Below are positions 1 to 8,684 of a stretch of 64,000 nt of DNA, piece by piece. A model generated the notes under the pieces. It did no database searches. It had not been told where the DNA came from and saw only the letters and a list, made by a program, of their open reading frames with translations. The translations under genes and the position numbers were made by a program. Origin of the DNA: Clostridia bacterium (lineage in GTDB: Bacteria > Bacillota > Clostridia > Oscillospirales > Acutalibacteraceae); assembly GCA_017430535.1 (NCBI GenBank), contig JAFRMR010000003.1, positions 186,001-250,000 of the forward strand. The letters are read 5' to 3'. Positions within the stretch are counted from its first letter, which is position 1, and each line of letters opens with the position of its first letter.

Positions 1-1197
1 TCAGACGGCAGAGGCGTAACTATTTTTTCTGTGCTGGATGCTTACGGACTTGCCAATAGTGATGTAAGAGCCATCAGGGGCGAATTTGCAAAATGGGCCG
101 AAAAAGAAGGTATTAAACTCACTGCCGTAAACATCTCCGTTCTTCATCAGCATTCCTGCGTTGATACTTTCGGCATGAACGGCGATATTGTAAGCGCCCT
201 TTTCCTCTCAAGCATTAAAAGCCTGCTGGGCATCAAACTCCCCAGCGGCCAGAATCCCGAATATATGGACCACCTTTACGATGTTACCATAGGCTCAATG
301 AAGGATGCCGTAAAAAATATGGAAACAGGCATACTGTATTACGGTAAAGTTGATGTAAAAGAGTATATTTATGATAAGCGCGATCCGCAGGTATTTGAAA
401 ACAATATGAACCGTTTCCGTTTTGTGCCGGATAACGCAGAATCAAAAGAAACCTGGATTGCAAACTGCGGAATTCACTGTGTAGGCCACGGTGCCGCCGG
501 AACGGAATTAACCGGCGACTACCCCTACTATATGGAAGAATATATTAACAAAAATGATAATGCAAACCTTCTGTATATTGAGGGCGCTGAACTTGCGCTC
601 ACTCTTGAAACCGACAACATCAAGCCGGATGCCACAACCGTAGAAAAAGTAGGCGAAGACTGCGCTACCCTTGCGGAATACGGATATACCATCGCAAAGA
701 AACTTGAATCCATTACTCCCGATGATGAAACAGTTGTTGAGCCGATTCTGAACATTGCATTCAAAGAAGTATGGGTTGAGATTGAAAACAATATACTTGT
801 GCTCGCCGCTAAAGGCGGATTGCTTGTAAATAATGTTGCAAAAGACGGAATAGGCAAATATGCCATTCTTACCGAAGTCGGTTACGCAGAGTTCGGCAAG
901 GGTATTGCCGTGCCGATTATCCCCGGTGAGCTTGCTCCTGAAATTGCATTCGGAGGAGCAAATGAAGGTTTTATATCCTGGAATAACAGCAAATGGGAAG
1001 TACCCGCTTTCAATGAGCTCTGCGGCGATAAACAGCTGATTGTATTCGGCCTCACAAATGATCAGGTAGGTTACCTTATCAACGAAAACAACTGGCACTC
1101 TTATTTTACCGAAAACGAAGAAATCGTATCCTGCGGAAAATCCGCAGCAACAACCATAGCAAATACTTATGTTGACCTTTACAAAGAATATAACTGA
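1..1197 (+). CDS. Neutral/alkaline ceramidase-like protein (5'-truncated by window edge)
   Basis: The reading frame is open from base 1, so the true start lies outside the window; the first in-window start-like codon is a GTG at 31. The product resembles the N-terminal catalytic region of neutral ceramidases (PF04734), zinc amidases that hydrolyse the N-acyl bond of ceramide. Visible similarities are the VLDAYGLANSDVRAIR segment, the NISVLHQHS histidine cluster and the HCVGHGAAGTELTGDYP segment. No C-terminal immunoglobulin-like domain is evident, so it belongs to the shorter bacterial forms. It ends 5 bp before a RodA/FtsW gene, suggesting co-transcription. The family call is fairly secure; the substrate is not, because bacteria of this type seldom make ceramides. 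Confidence 0.75.
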   Translation, partial: SDGRGVTIFSVLDAYGLANSDVRAIRGEFAKWAEKEGIKLTAVNISVLHQHSCVDTFGMNGDIVSALFLSSIKSLLGIKLPSGQNPEYMDHLYDVTIGSMKDAVKNMETGILYYGKVDVKEYIYDKRDPQVFENNMNRFRFVPDNAESKETWIANCGIHCVGHGAAGTELTGDYPYYMEEYINKNDNANLLYIEGAELALTLETDNIKPDATTVEKVGEDCATLAEYGYTIAKKLESITPDDETVVEPILNIAFKEVWVEIENNILVLAAKGGLLVNNVAKDGIGKYAILTEVGYAEFGKGIAVPIIPGELAPEIAFGGANEGFISWNNSKWEVPAFNELCGDKQLIVFGLTNDQVGYLINENNWHSYFTENEEIVSCGKSAATTIANTYVDLYKEYN

Positions 1198-1202
1198 TTA
1201 AA

Positions 1203-2408
1203 ATGAACAACAGACTGAAACAATTTATAAAAGGTACAGATTTTATCCTGTATATAATCTGCATACTGACCTCGGCTTTCGGGTGCCTTATGGTTTATTC
1301 TGCCACCAGAAATGAAGCGATTACCAACGGGCTGCTTATCGGCAGAGAATGCCTTATTATGATTATTGCATCTGCCATAGGCATAGCGCTTTGCATTGTA
1401 ATCTCAATGATAGATTACAACTCGGTGGTAAGAATCTGGCCGATTATAGGGGGCGTGTGCCTCCTGCTCATAGGTGCCCTGTTTATCTGGGGCAAAGCCC
1501 CGGCTGACAGACCGGATGCGAGATGCTGGTTGCCTATTATTGAAACAAACTCATTTTCAGTTGATTTTCAGCCCTCCGAGCTTGCAAAAGTCGGATTTCT
1601 GGTTACTTTTGCAGCGCATATTGATATGGTAAAAAATGAAATCAACAAACTTAAAAACATATTGCTTTTAACAATTCACGCCCTTATTCCCATCGGCCTG
1701 ATTATACTTACAGACGATTTGGGTTCGGCAATGATTTTCGGCTTTATGTTTATAGGTATGATGTTTGCAGCCGGGCTTAAAATAAGATATTTTGCCATGG
1801 CGGCAGGTGCTTTTGCCGCAGTATCACCCATATTATGGACAAAGTTCCTCTCAAACTTCCACAGGCAGAGAATACTTGCCGTTTATTATCCGGAAGCACT
1901 CAGTGAAAGCGTTTACAAAGCAAAAATATACCAGCAGCAGAGAGCCGTAAACGCTATAGGCAGCGGCGGTCTGCTTGGCGACGGGCTTTTTAAAGGCACC
2001 TACACTCAGTCCCCCTCAGGTGTACCCGTTAACGAAAGCGACATGGTTTTTTCCGTTGTTGGTGAAGAACTTGGATTTGTGGGTGGAATACTTCTGCTGG
2101 CGGCTCTCATTTTTATCTGCGTAAGAGTAATGCAGACAGGCCGTAAATCCGCAACCCTTCACGGAGCAATCATCTGCTACGGCACAGCTTTTATGATCAG
2201 CTCCCAGGTTATAATGAATATAGGAATGTGCCTTAAGCTTTTGCCCTGCATCGGCATTACCCTGCCGTTCATAAGTGCCGGCGGCTCGGCAAATATGTGC
2301 GTATATTTTGCAATCGGGCTTTGTATGAGTGTTTACCGGTATAACAAAAACAATGTGGCTGAAAACTTCAGGTATGTGGGCTACAACACCCCATTTGCAG
2401 AAGCATAA
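1203..2408 (+). CDS. RodA/FtsW/SpoVE family (SEDS) peptidoglycan glycosyltransferase
   Basis: A polytopic membrane protein of 401 residues with about ten hydrophobic segments. SEDS proteins polymerise lipid II into glycan strands together with a class B PBP. Diagnostic segments are [15 protein letters not shown] near residue 120, [12 protein letters not shown] near 180, [16 protein letters not shown] near 275 and a C-terminal [14 protein letters not shown]. The Asp in the NESDMVF segment matches the family's conserved catalytic-region Asp. Length is normal. No PBP lies next to it; instead it is sandwiched between a ceramidase-like gene and rubrerythrin, so RodA cannot be told from FtsW or SpoVE by context. 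Confidence 0.9.
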   Translation: MNNRLKQFIKGTDFILYIICILTSAFGCLMVYSATRNEAITNGLLIGRECLIMIIASAIGIALCIVISMIDYNSVVRIWPIIGGVCLLLIGALFIWGKAPADRPDARCWLPIIETNSFSVDFQPSELAKVGFLVTFAAHIDMVKNEINKLKNILLLTIHALIPIGLIILTDDLGSAMIFGFMFIGMMFAAGLKIRYFAMAAGAFAAVSPILWTKFLSNFHRQRILAVYYPEALSESVYKAKIYQQQRAVNAIGSGGLLGDGLFKGTYTQSPSGVPVNESDMVFSVVGEELGFVGGILLLAALIFICVRVMQTGRKSATLHGAIICYGTAFMISSQVIMNIGMCLKLLPCIGITLPFISAGGSANMCVYFAIGLCMSVYRYNKNNVAENFRYVGYNTPFAEA

Positions 2409-2436
2409 ATTTTTATTAAAAAAGGAGATACAAGTT

Positions 2437-2985
2437 ATGTCAAACAAAACCAATCCATATTCAGGAACACAAACCGAAAAAAATCTTGAAGCCGCTTTTG
2501 CCGGTGAAAGCCAGGCAAGAAACAAGTACACTTATTTTGCATCAAAAGCAAAGAAAGACGGTTTTGAGCAGATTGCCGCCCTTTTCCTGAAAACTGCTGA
2601 CAACGAAAAAGAGCACGCAAAAATGTGGTTCAAGGAGCTAAACGGAATCGGCTCAACCCCCGAAAACCTTGCAGCTGCAGCTGACGGCGAAAACTTTGAA
2701 TGGACAGATATGTATGAAGGATTTGCCGTAACTGCCGAGCAGGAAGGTTTCCCTGAGCTTGCAGAAAAATTCCGTATGGTTGCTCTTATTGAAAAACATC
2801 ATGAGGAGAGGTACCGTGCACTTCTTAAGAATATTGAAATGCAGGAAGTATTCAAAAAGAGCGAAGTAAAAGTATGGGAATGCCGTAACTGCGGCCATAT
2901 AGTGGTTGGCACAAATGCTCCCGAAATCTGCCCTGTGTGCGCTCATCCTCAAAGTTTCTTTGAAATCCATGCCGAAAACTATTGA
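2437..2985 (+). CDS. rbr: Rubrerythrin
   Basis: Non-haem diiron peroxidase that reduces hydrogen peroxide in anaerobes. The N-terminal ferritin-like four-helix domain has the iron-binding Glu/His residues ([42 protein letters not shown]), and the C-terminal rubredoxin-like domain has two CxxC pairs (CRNCG and CPVCAHP). The ATG at 2437 follows an AAAGGAG at 2421-2427; an in-frame ATG at 2329 lies inside the upstream SEDS gene and is rejected. It is 182 residues long, the usual size. It lies 18 bp upstream of desulfoferrodoxin, forming a classic anaerobic oxidative-stress pair. Confidence 0.97.
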   Translation: MSNKTNPYSGTQTEKNLEAAFAGESQARNKYTYFASKAKKDGFEQIAALFLKTADNEKEHAKMWFKELNGIGSTPENLAAAADGENFEWTDMYEGFAVTAEQEGFPELAEKFRMVALIEKHHEERYRALLKNIEMQEVFKKSEVKVWECRNCGHIVVGTNAPEICPVCAHPQSFFEIHAENY

Positions 2986-3003
2986 TAAAGCGGAGGAATC
3001 TGT

Positions 3004-3375
3004 ATGAAGTTTTATAAATGCGAACACTGCGGCAATATTATTGCTTACATCAACGATTCAGGTGTAAGGTGCGTATGCTGCGGTGAAGAAATGAAGCCCA
3101 TTACCCCAAATACATCTGACGGCGCAGGTGAAAAGCACGTACCCATAATCAAAGCCGACGGAAACACCGTAACTGTTACCGTCGGTTCTGTTGAACACCC
3201 GATGATTGATGCGCACTACATTATGTGGATTATGCTTGAAACCAAAGAAGGCCGTCAGCGCAAAACACTTAAACCCGGCGATAAACCCGAAGCCGTGTTT
3301 GCGCTTACCCCCGGAGATTCCGTTGTTGCCGCTTATGAATACTGCAACCTTCACGGTCTCTGGAAATCGGAATAA
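3004..3375 (+). CDS. dfx: Desulfoferrodoxin (class I superoxide reductase)
   Basis: Reduces superoxide to hydrogen peroxide without making oxygen; rubrerythrin next door would then remove the peroxide. Both iron centres are intact: the desulforedoxin-type FeCys4 site with C6, C9, C25 and C26, and the catalytic Fe(His4Cys) site with H45, H65, H71, C114 and H117, plus the lid Glu43. The 123-residue length and spacing match the two-centre family. The ATG is preceded by a GGAGG at about 2991-2995. A hairpin at 3391-3421 probably ends transcription. Confidence 0.97.
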   Translation: MKFYKCEHCGNIIAYINDSGVRCVCCGEEMKPITPNTSDGAGEKHVPIIKADGNTVTVTVGSVEHPMIDAHYIMWIMLETKEGRQRKTLKPGDKPEAVFALTPGDSVVAAYEYCNLHGLWKSE

Positions 3376-3390
3376 TAGTTTATTAATTAT

Positions 3391-3421
3391 TCACGGCAGG
3401 CTTTTATTTAACCTGCCGTGA
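3391..3421 (+). terminator. Hairpin terminator after dfx
   Basis: An inverted repeat (TCACGGCAGG and CCTGCCGTGA) closes a T-rich loop 16 bp after the dfx stop. The following bases are only moderately T-rich, so efficiency is uncertain. Confidence 0.7.
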
Positions 3422-3458
3422 GATATTTATATGAAACTGTATAATTATAATAAAATTA

Positions 3459-3487
3459 TTGACAAATTCATTATCATTTGATATTAT
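3459..3487 (+). promoter_or_regulatory. Sigma-A-type promoter of the tRNA pair
   Basis: TTGACA at 3459-3464 and TATTAT at 3482-3487 are separated by 17 bp. The expected start near 3494 lies just upstream of tRNA-Met. Confidence 0.85.
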
Positions 3488-3506
3488 ATATGGCGTTCCA
3501 CTATGT

Positions 3507-3583
3507 GGGCCATTAGCTCAGTTGGTTAGAGCACTCGGCTCATAACCGAATGGTCCGGGGTTCGAGTCCCTGATGGCCCACCA
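3507..3583 (+). tRNA. tRNA-Met(CAT), elongator or Ile2 type
   Basis: A complete 77-nt cloverleaf with encoded CCA. The acceptor stem GGGCCAT pairs with ATGGCCC, the D-arm reads GCTCAGTTGGTTAGAGC, the anticodon loop is CTCATAA and the T-loop TTCGAGT. The first acceptor pair is G-C, so it is not an initiator tRNA. A CAT anticodon in this context could be elongator Met or the lysidine-modified Ile2 read by TilS; sequence alone does not decide. tilS is encoded at 16.4-17.8 kb. Confidence 0.95.
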
Positions 3584-3589
3584 TATCTT

Positions 3590-3665
3590 AGGGGTATAGC
3601 TCAGTTGGTAGAGCAGCGGTCTCCAAAACCGCGTGCCGAGGGTTCAAGTCCTTCTGCCCCTGCCA
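3590..3665 (+). tRNA. tRNA-Trp(CCA)
   Basis: A complete 76-nt cloverleaf with encoded CCA. The acceptor stem AGGGGTA pairs with TGCCCCT, the anticodon loop is CTCCAAA (anticodon CCA) and the T-loop TTCAAGT. It lies 6 bp after tRNA-Met and shares its promoter. Its 3' end is duplicated exactly at 3865-3889. Confidence 0.97.
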
Positions 3666-3889
3666 AAGAAAAACCGTCCCGAATGGGGCGGTTTTTACTT
3701 TGGCAAGCAGAGAACCCGAAGGCACGCGGAGCGCGCCGGGGCGAAGCGTGACGCCGCTGCCTGTGGCAGATGAAGGCGTTACGCTGAGGTGAGCAAACAG
3801 GGAGAATTGCGAAGCGAACCAGCGAGCAAGGCGACCATTGTTTGCGAGGGGGTTGTAGAGCAACTTCAAGTCCTTCTGCCCCTGCCAAA
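3643..3889 (+). repeat. 25-bp direct repeat of the tRNA-Trp 3' end flanking a GC-rich remnant
   Basis: The last bases of tRNA-Trp (T-loop to CCA plus two A, 3643-3667) recur exactly at 3865-3889, starting TTCAAGTCCTTCTGCCCC. The DNA between, after the terminator, is GC-rich and full of short inverted repeats, and holds no credible gene. A duplicated tRNA 3' end is the usual footprint of a tyrosine-recombinase element (attL/attR), here reduced to about 200 bp. The element itself is absent, so the mechanism is inferred. Confidence 0.75.
3668..3697 (+). terminator. Rho-independent terminator of the tRNA operon
   Basis: ACCGTCCC pairs with GGGGCGGT around a GAAT loop and is followed by five T residues, directly after tRNA-Trp. 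Confidence 0.9.
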
Positions 3890-4060
3890 CAACTTGAAGT
3901 CCGTAATTCCTTATATATCAAGGGATTGCGGATTTCTTTTTACCTAAAACTTGCCGATTTTAATATTCTGTATTGGAAACAAATTTTGCAAAAATACACC
4001 GTTTTTTCATAAAAATGTCGTCAAAGCGTCGTCAAAAATCCGCCCTAAAAACAAAAAACA

Positions 4061-4102
4061 AAAAAATTGCCTCGCAGAAGATATGATCTTTTCTGCGAGG
4101 CA
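4061..4102 (-). terminator. Strong leftward terminator hairpin
   Basis: TGCCTCGCAGAA and TTCTGCGAGGCA form a 12-bp stem at 4068-4102. On the minus strand it is followed by seven T residues. GH31 already has its own terminator upstream, so this one may serve a separate short leftward transcript. Confidence 0.8.
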
Positions 4103-4210
4103 TATTGATTTATCCTTTTTGTCTTTTCACTCATAACAGTACCTCATAAAACAGTAATCCAATGTTACATCTGTAATATACTATACAATGGGTAACAAAA
4201 GGGTGACAAA

Positions 4211-4246
4211 AAGCAAAAAACACCGCATCGGTTTAAATGATGCGGT
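4211..4246 (-). terminator. Terminator of the symporter-GH31 operon
   Basis: ACCGCATC pairs with GATGCGGT at 4222-4246, and on the minus strand a T-rich tract follows, about 20 bp after the GH31 stop. Confidence 0.85.
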
Positions 4247-4264
4247 TAAAATTATACTGCAACA

Positions 4265-6247
4265 TCATGTTTTCATGCTGTTTATCTCATCAATTAAAGA
4301 TTTTGCATCATTAAAAACAGCTTCAAGGCAATCGGAGGGGGAATTTTTAAGCACAAAAACAGGTATAGCTTCCAGCGGCACACTGCGATTTTTTATCACA
4401 ATACCGCCCGTATATTCTACTCCTGTAAAAAAATCAATCCATTCCCCTTTCGGCAAATAAATATTTCTCCTGTTTTTTCTGCCGAGTACAGGGGCAACCA
4501 AAAGACCGCAGCCGAGCATATATTCATCTTCAATATCAAGATTTCTCTTATCCCCGCTGTCATAAAGAAACAAGTGACGCATCAGAGGCAGCCCCGTTTT
4601 ACAGGACACCTCTGCCTGCTCAATAAGATAAGGCCGCAGGCAATTATGCAGCTTGGAATAAGCACGGTAAACATCCTTGGTGTGCTCATCAAAATCGTAT
4701 GGCCTTTTGATTTTGCCGTGAGTCTGAATATTAGCTGAAAAAGCAGTGAATTCCAGGCCTCTTATAAAAACTCTGTCTTCGTGGCGTTTATCACTCGGAT
4801 TAAATGACGGCTGATACCCGGCCATATCCCAGCTTACAAAAGAAACACCGGAAAGACCGAGAGACAATGCGGCTTTAATTACAACTTTAAGAAAGAAAAA
4901 CTCGCGCCTCTGATCCCCTGCCCAAACAAACGGATACCTCTGAGCGCCGATTCCTCCTCCCCTTGAAAAACACACTCCGCCGTCGGGCTTCATATTAAAC
5001 CTGCGGAAGCTCAGAGCGTTATAGAGAGTTGGATACCAGTGATGAGCCCCCATTGGACTGCGGCCGTCTGCAAATCTGATTGAAGGGCTGTCGGGGAACT
5101 GCTCACAAAAGTCAATTTTAGCTCCGTCCACATCCATTTCATCTACATACAGATTCCTGAAACCGCCCCATTTTTCAAGCGCTTTTTCGCTTGTAAGGTC
5201 AACACAGCGCATTTTTTTGCGGCTGAAATTATCAATCAGATTGAAAGATTTTGTTTCATCAAGATATGTTCCATTATCCGATAAAACTGCGCAGGAATCA
5301 TCAAGGCCGAAAAGCTCTTCGCTGTTCTGAGTAAATCTGCCGCACTGCTCGTAAAGCATAACCTTTTTGCCCAGGGAGTGAACTGTATTGCTGATTTCAA
5401 GCAGCTCCGGAAAGCTTTCTTTTTTATACGGCCTGAAGCCCTCAAGTATAACTGCATCCCAGGGAAAGTCGTTTTCGCGCATAGCATCAACCATTGCAAA
5501 TACGCCCTCTCTAGTTTGAAACTCGGGATGATAACGGCATACAAGTGTGCCGAAAGACCACTCGGGAGGCATGGGAGCAAAACCTGTTAACCGGCAATAG
5601 GCAGAAATAATTTCAGAGGGATTACCGATTGTGAAAACATACAAATCCAAAGGTGAATACTTTTGCTCAATGCGGATTAAACTGCCGTTTGTTTTACAGA
5701 TATCAAAAACAGACCTTTCATATCTGTTCATCAGCAAAGCGTTGCCACGGGATGAGAAAAGGAAGGGAACCGGAATATAACTGTCTCCTCTGGTACGGCA
5801 CCAGCGGTCAACAGCATATAAATCCAGCTTTTTACCCCGCTGATTAACTTTATCAAACCTTTCTCCGGTGCCGTAAAAGCGTTCATCTTTATATGCTTTT
5901 AGGCAGACAAACACACTGTCACCTTTTGATTTTATACTTTTAATCTCCCTGACAGGCTTACCCTCGGCATTAAAAAACAAGATTTTTCTTTTTTCAGCCG
6001 ACACAAAAGAACCATCGGGCGCCTTAACAGTAAAATTACCGCTGCCGGCAGAAAAATTCACCGGCAGCGGTTTATAAGAATATTCTTCGCCCAGATCGCG
6101 CGCAAGGGTCTGAGCGGCACCCATATCATCAAAAGAAGACTCTCTTTCGCTCCTGAGGCGCCACACACCCTTATCGGTACAATTGAGCATCAGTTTAATG
6201 CCGCAAAACTCAAAGCTAGCATTTAATCCGTCAGATTGCGCTTTCAT
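4265..6247 (-). CDS. Glycoside hydrolase family 31 (alpha-glucosidase/alpha-xylosidase type)
   Basis: Hydrolyses terminal alpha-linked glucose or xylose from oligosaccharides; no signal peptide, so it acts in the cytoplasm. Counting from the ATG at 6247, the nucleophile is D379 in the DGAKIDFCEQ motif and the acid/base D445 in WAGDQ. GERFDKVNQRG near residue 130 and PEWSFGTLVCRYH near 230 are further GH31 marks. About 660 residues is typical. An in-frame TTG at 6256 is possible, but the GGAGG inside the upstream gene fits ATG 6247 or GTG 6250 better. The start overlaps the end of the symporter gene, implying translational coupling and intracellular cleavage of the imported glycoside. Confidence 0.92.
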   Translation of the reverse strand: MKAQSDGLNASFEFCGIKLMLNCTDKGVWRLRSERESSFDDMGAAQTLARDLGEEYSYKPLPVNFSAGSGNFTVKAPDGSFVSAEKRKILFFNAEGKPVREIKSIKSKGDSVFVCLKAYKDERFYGTGERFDKVNQRGKKLDLYAVDRWCRTRGDSYIPVPFLFSSRGNALLMNRYERSVFDICKTNGSLIRIEQKYSPLDLYVFTIGNPSEIISAYCRLTGFAPMPPEWSFGTLVCRYHPEFQTREGVFAMVDAMRENDFPWDAVILEGFRPYKKESFPELLEISNTVHSLGKKVMLYEQCGRFTQNSEELFGLDDSCAVLSDNGTYLDETKSFNLIDNFSRKKMRCVDLTSEKALEKWGGFRNLYVDEMDVDGAKIDFCEQFPDSPSIRFADGRSPMGAHHWYPTLYNALSFRRFNMKPDGGVCFSRGGGIGAQRYPFVWAGDQRREFFFLKVVIKAALSLGLSGVSFVSWDMAGYQPSFNPSDKRHEDRVFIRGLEFTAFSANIQTHGKIKRPYDFDEHTKDVYRAYSKLHNCLRPYLIEQAEVSCKTGLPLMRHLFLYDSGDKRNLDIEDEYMLGCGLLVAPVLGRKNRRNIYLPKGEWIDFFTGVEYTGGIVIKNRSVPLEAIPVFVLKNSPSDCLEAVFNDAKSLIDEINSMKT

Positions 6248-7760
6248 CACTAACAAGTTCCTCCGCTTTTTCTTCTCTGAGTTTTCTCATTTCAATCAGC
6301 TCTGCATAAATCTTTTCTTTTCTCTTGCCGCTGTAATTATCAAACAGGAAGCAAAGAGCCGGCAAAATATTGCCGAGCAGGCCGCAGAGAGAAATCATAG
6401 CATAAATGCCTCTTAAAGTCTGTGGAGTCTGTATTGCAGCCTCTCCGGTTTTAAGATTCTTTGATTTATACCCGATAACGGCAAGCAGACCGTTTGTAAG
6501 GTTAACTTTTATAAGCGATGTGATTTTTGACACAATATTCTGTGCTGCGCAAAGAAGACCGTCACTTCTTATGGGTACACCGTAAGTTTTCTCAGAGTAC
6601 CATTCCATATAGTCTGTGGAATCGCCAACTATAATTCTGCGGGCAGCTCCCTGAGCTGCATTGGGCATACCTGCAAGGGCAATGCACATTCCGGGAATAT
6701 ATCTGAGTTTTCTGACTCTTTCAAGATTGAAGTTGATATTGAAAGAGGAAATAATGGTATAGAAAAATGCGGTGTAGTAGTATCCGCCGGCAAGCATTGC
6801 TTTGGCGGAAATCTTTTTGCCCACAAAGGGAACAGCCATAAGTCCCACATAAGAAAGGGCTGCGCTGATGCTTTCAACAATGGTTTTCATGGGAAGGTCG
6901 TCAAAGGTGTTTTTATAAAGATAAATCAAAGTGTCATAAGTAACTTTTCTTATAGTTTCAAATATCATTGAAACCATAAGCACCATAAACGGCCTGTTAT
7001 GGAGCAGAGCCAGAACAGTATCTTTATTCCAGTTTACTTTCTCTTCTTTTTTATCCTCGGACGGGGTAAAAAAGCTGACCCTTTCCTCAATAGTCATATA
7101 GGGAGCATACATGGCAGAAACACCGATAATACAGAAACCGAGGGCCACGAAGAAATAACTCCACTGCTCTCTTGCGGGAGTTTTTGCCATACCTACAACA
7201 ATGGGTATAATGCCGCCGGGAAGAAGCGAACCCAATGTGGCCGCTATGGATTCAAAAGTGAAAAACTTTTTGCGGTCCGCCGGATCGGAAACCATTTTAA
7301 GGCCTAGAGAATTCAGCGCAATATCATAGAATGTATCCGCAATTGAGAATAATATGCTTAAAAACAGAGTCCATATAAAATTATAAACTGCACTTGTTGT
7401 TGGAACGATAAAAAGAAGCATAGAGGTAACGGCAAAAGGAATAGGAGCCACCAGAAGAGCGGTGCGAAGATGGCTTCTTTTGCCTTTTTTGATGGGCATA
7501 TCAAAAAGAGCCCCGGCAACGGGAGGAATAACAAAGCTGAGGATTGTGCTTATATTATCCTTGACAGCGGACATACCGTTTGTAAGGCCGGCATAGTCAC
7601 GCCCGAAATTACCGGCGAATGTACCTATGCTGTCCTGCCCCATGGCGTTGCCGAAAATACCGCCTGCATAACCGAGCTGTTCTTTATTGGAAACAGATTC
7701 GTTATCAAGATAGGTGCTTTTCAGACCGCGCAGCAACGATTTTACCGACATGCTTTTCAC
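6231..7760 (-). CDS. GPH-family sugar:cation symporter (MFS)
   Basis: A 509-residue polytopic protein with about twelve membrane segments. The GPH (glycoside-pentoside-hexuronide) features are an N-terminal NKEQLGYAGGIFGNAMGQD stretch and a loop carrying DMPIKKGKRSHLRT, which resembles the D-x-x-x-G-k-x-R signature of the MelB/XynB group. It presumably imports an alpha-glycoside with Na+ or H+ for the overlapping GH31 enzyme. The ATG is preceded by AGGAAGGTG. The C-terminus is charged and cytoplasmic. The substrate is inferred from the neighbour only. Confidence 0.85.
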   Translation of the reverse strand: MKSMSVKSLLRGLKSTYLDNESVSNKEQLGYAGGIFGNAMGQDSIGTFAGNFGRDYAGLTNGMSAVKDNISTILSFVIPPVAGALFDMPIKKGKRSHLRTALLVAPIPFAVTSMLLFIVPTTSAVYNFIWTLFLSILFSIADTFYDIALNSLGLKMVSDPADRKKFFTFESIAATLGSLLPGGIIPIVVGMAKTPAREQWSYFFVALGFCIIGVSAMYAPYMTIEERVSFFTPSEDKKEEKVNWNKDTVLALLHNRPFMVLMVSMIFETIRKVTYDTLIYLYKNTFDDLPMKTIVESISAALSYVGLMAVPFVGKKISAKAMLAGGYYYTAFFYTIISSFNINFNLERVRKLRYIPGMCIALAGMPNAAQGAARRIIVGDSTDYMEWYSEKTYGVPIRSDGLLCAAQNIVSKITSLIKVNLTNGLLAVIGYKSKNLKTGEAAIQTPQTLRGIYAMISLCGLLGNILPALCFLFDNYSGKRKEKIYAELIEMRKLREEKAEELVSDESAI

Positions 7761-7865
7761 CTTCCTGTTATTTTATATTAAAATGATACCACTATGTACT
7801 GATTATTTCAATAATAATATTATATATCGGATCAACTTTTTTCCGAAACGGCATAATAGCTGCGC

Positions 7866-7894
7866 AAAAATAACGGCAGCCTTTCCGGCTGCCG
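7866..7894 (-). terminator. Terminator after the DUF2238-like gene
   Basis: CGGCAGCC pairs with GGCTGCCG around TTTCC at 7874-7894, with a T-rich run on the minus strand. Confidence 0.85.
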
Positions 7895-7901
7895 CTGTCA
7901 A

Positions 7902-8684
7902 TTACTTCTTTTCGTTTTGCATCTCGGTTATTTTTGCGTTGATATCGTTTGCTCCTCTGTGGCGATAAGGGAAAAACCGCAGAATCAGGTACATAATTAT
8001 TCCGCCGACAAAGTTCATTACGATATCGGCCATAGTATCCATAAGGGCAAAACGCTGAATAAACACATCGTAATCATGAATGGGGAACATCTGGAAAATC
8101 TGCTTCCAGTCCCCTCCCGCCTGTTTTATGGCGTTATTTATATTCCAGTGCTGTGCATCTCCGCCGAAAAACTGATCGTATATAAACTCAAACAGTTCCC
8201 AGCCGCTGGCAAGGACAAAACCTATACCGAGGCTGTTCATAGCGGCAATCTCCGGCGGGCAGGTTTTCTTTTTCTTGAGCTGAATTGCGCAGGTCAGTTC
8301 ATAGCCGATATAAACGCCTTCTGCGGTGCCTGTAGCGTGAAGTATCTTATCATACATAGGCAGAGCATAATAGAGGTTCAGATAAGCGCCGCCGAATGAA
8401 CCGAGTAAGAAGCCCAGGGCGGTAATATTCTGAAATCTGGGGCTGAGTTTTCTTAAAAGGGACTTTTCGGGGAAAAACTGAATAATCTCATAGGCAAACA
8501 TACCCACAAGATTTGCAGCCACCTGCTGCCAGGGGTTGCTGCCGGCATATTCTTCGTTGCCGTTTACAAGAGTATCAATAAGAGCATATATCATCAAAAG
8601 CCTTAAAATCCACCAGTAAACCAGCTCGCTCTTTTTTACATCTCTGAAAATACGGCTGAAATAGTTCTTAAAATAATTCTTCAA
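7902..8684 (-). CDS. DUF2238 (YjdF)-like integral membrane protein
   Basis: A 260-residue protein with about six hydrophobic segments. Conserved polar motifs inside or near membrane segments are YDKILHATGTAEGVYIGYE (residues about 130-150), SGWELFEFIYDQFFG (about 180) and a C-terminal MADIVMNFVGGI. This D-H/E-E/D-N pattern matches the DUF2238/YjdF group, which has no established function. It is a monocistronic gene with its own terminator, divergent from the YqeG-like gene. RBS CGGAGATG precedes the ATG. Confidence 0.7.
   Translation of the reverse strand: MKNYFKNYFSRIFRDVKKSELVYWWILRLLMIYALIDTLVNGNEEYAGSNPWQQVAANLVGMFAYEIIQFFPEKSLLRKLSPRFQNITALGFLLGSFGGAYLNLYYALPMYDKILHATGTAEGVYIGYELTCAIQLKKKKTCPPEIAAMNSLGIGFVLASGWELFEFIYDQFFGGDAQHWNINNAIKQAGGDWKQIFQMFPIHDYDVFIQRFALMDTMADIVMNFVGGIIMYLILRFFPYRHRGANDINAKITEMQNEKK

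Larger units (their letters stand above)
3890..4264. other. AT-rich gene-free stretch after the tRNA duplication
   Basis: No convincing gene is seen. The stretch holds two leftward terminators (4068-4102 and 4222-4246), a pair of near-identical GTCGTCAAA words at about 4018-4035, and an inverted TGTTAC/GTAACA pair at about 4163-4196 that resembles a small operator. It may be flanking debris of the element that duplicated the tRNA end. Confidence 0.4.

Noticed and set aside
508-1098. Long open frame antisense to the ceramidase-like gene
   Set aside because: It has no ribosome-binding site or recognisable domain and mirrors the codon bias of the real gene.
3588-3921. Two overlapping leftward open frames across tRNA-Trp and its duplicate
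   Set aside because: They run through a tRNA, its terminator and the repeat; apparent similarity to database proteins of this kind usually comes from mis-annotated tRNA regions.
3951-4136. 61-codon rightward open frame MPILIFCIGN...
   Set aside because: No ribosome-binding site, AT-driven composition, and it crosses a strong terminator hairpin.
6231-6256. Frameshift joining the symporter and GH31 into one gene
   Set aside because: The 17-26-bp overlap has a proper stop and an internal ribosome-binding site with start codons; both proteins are complete.
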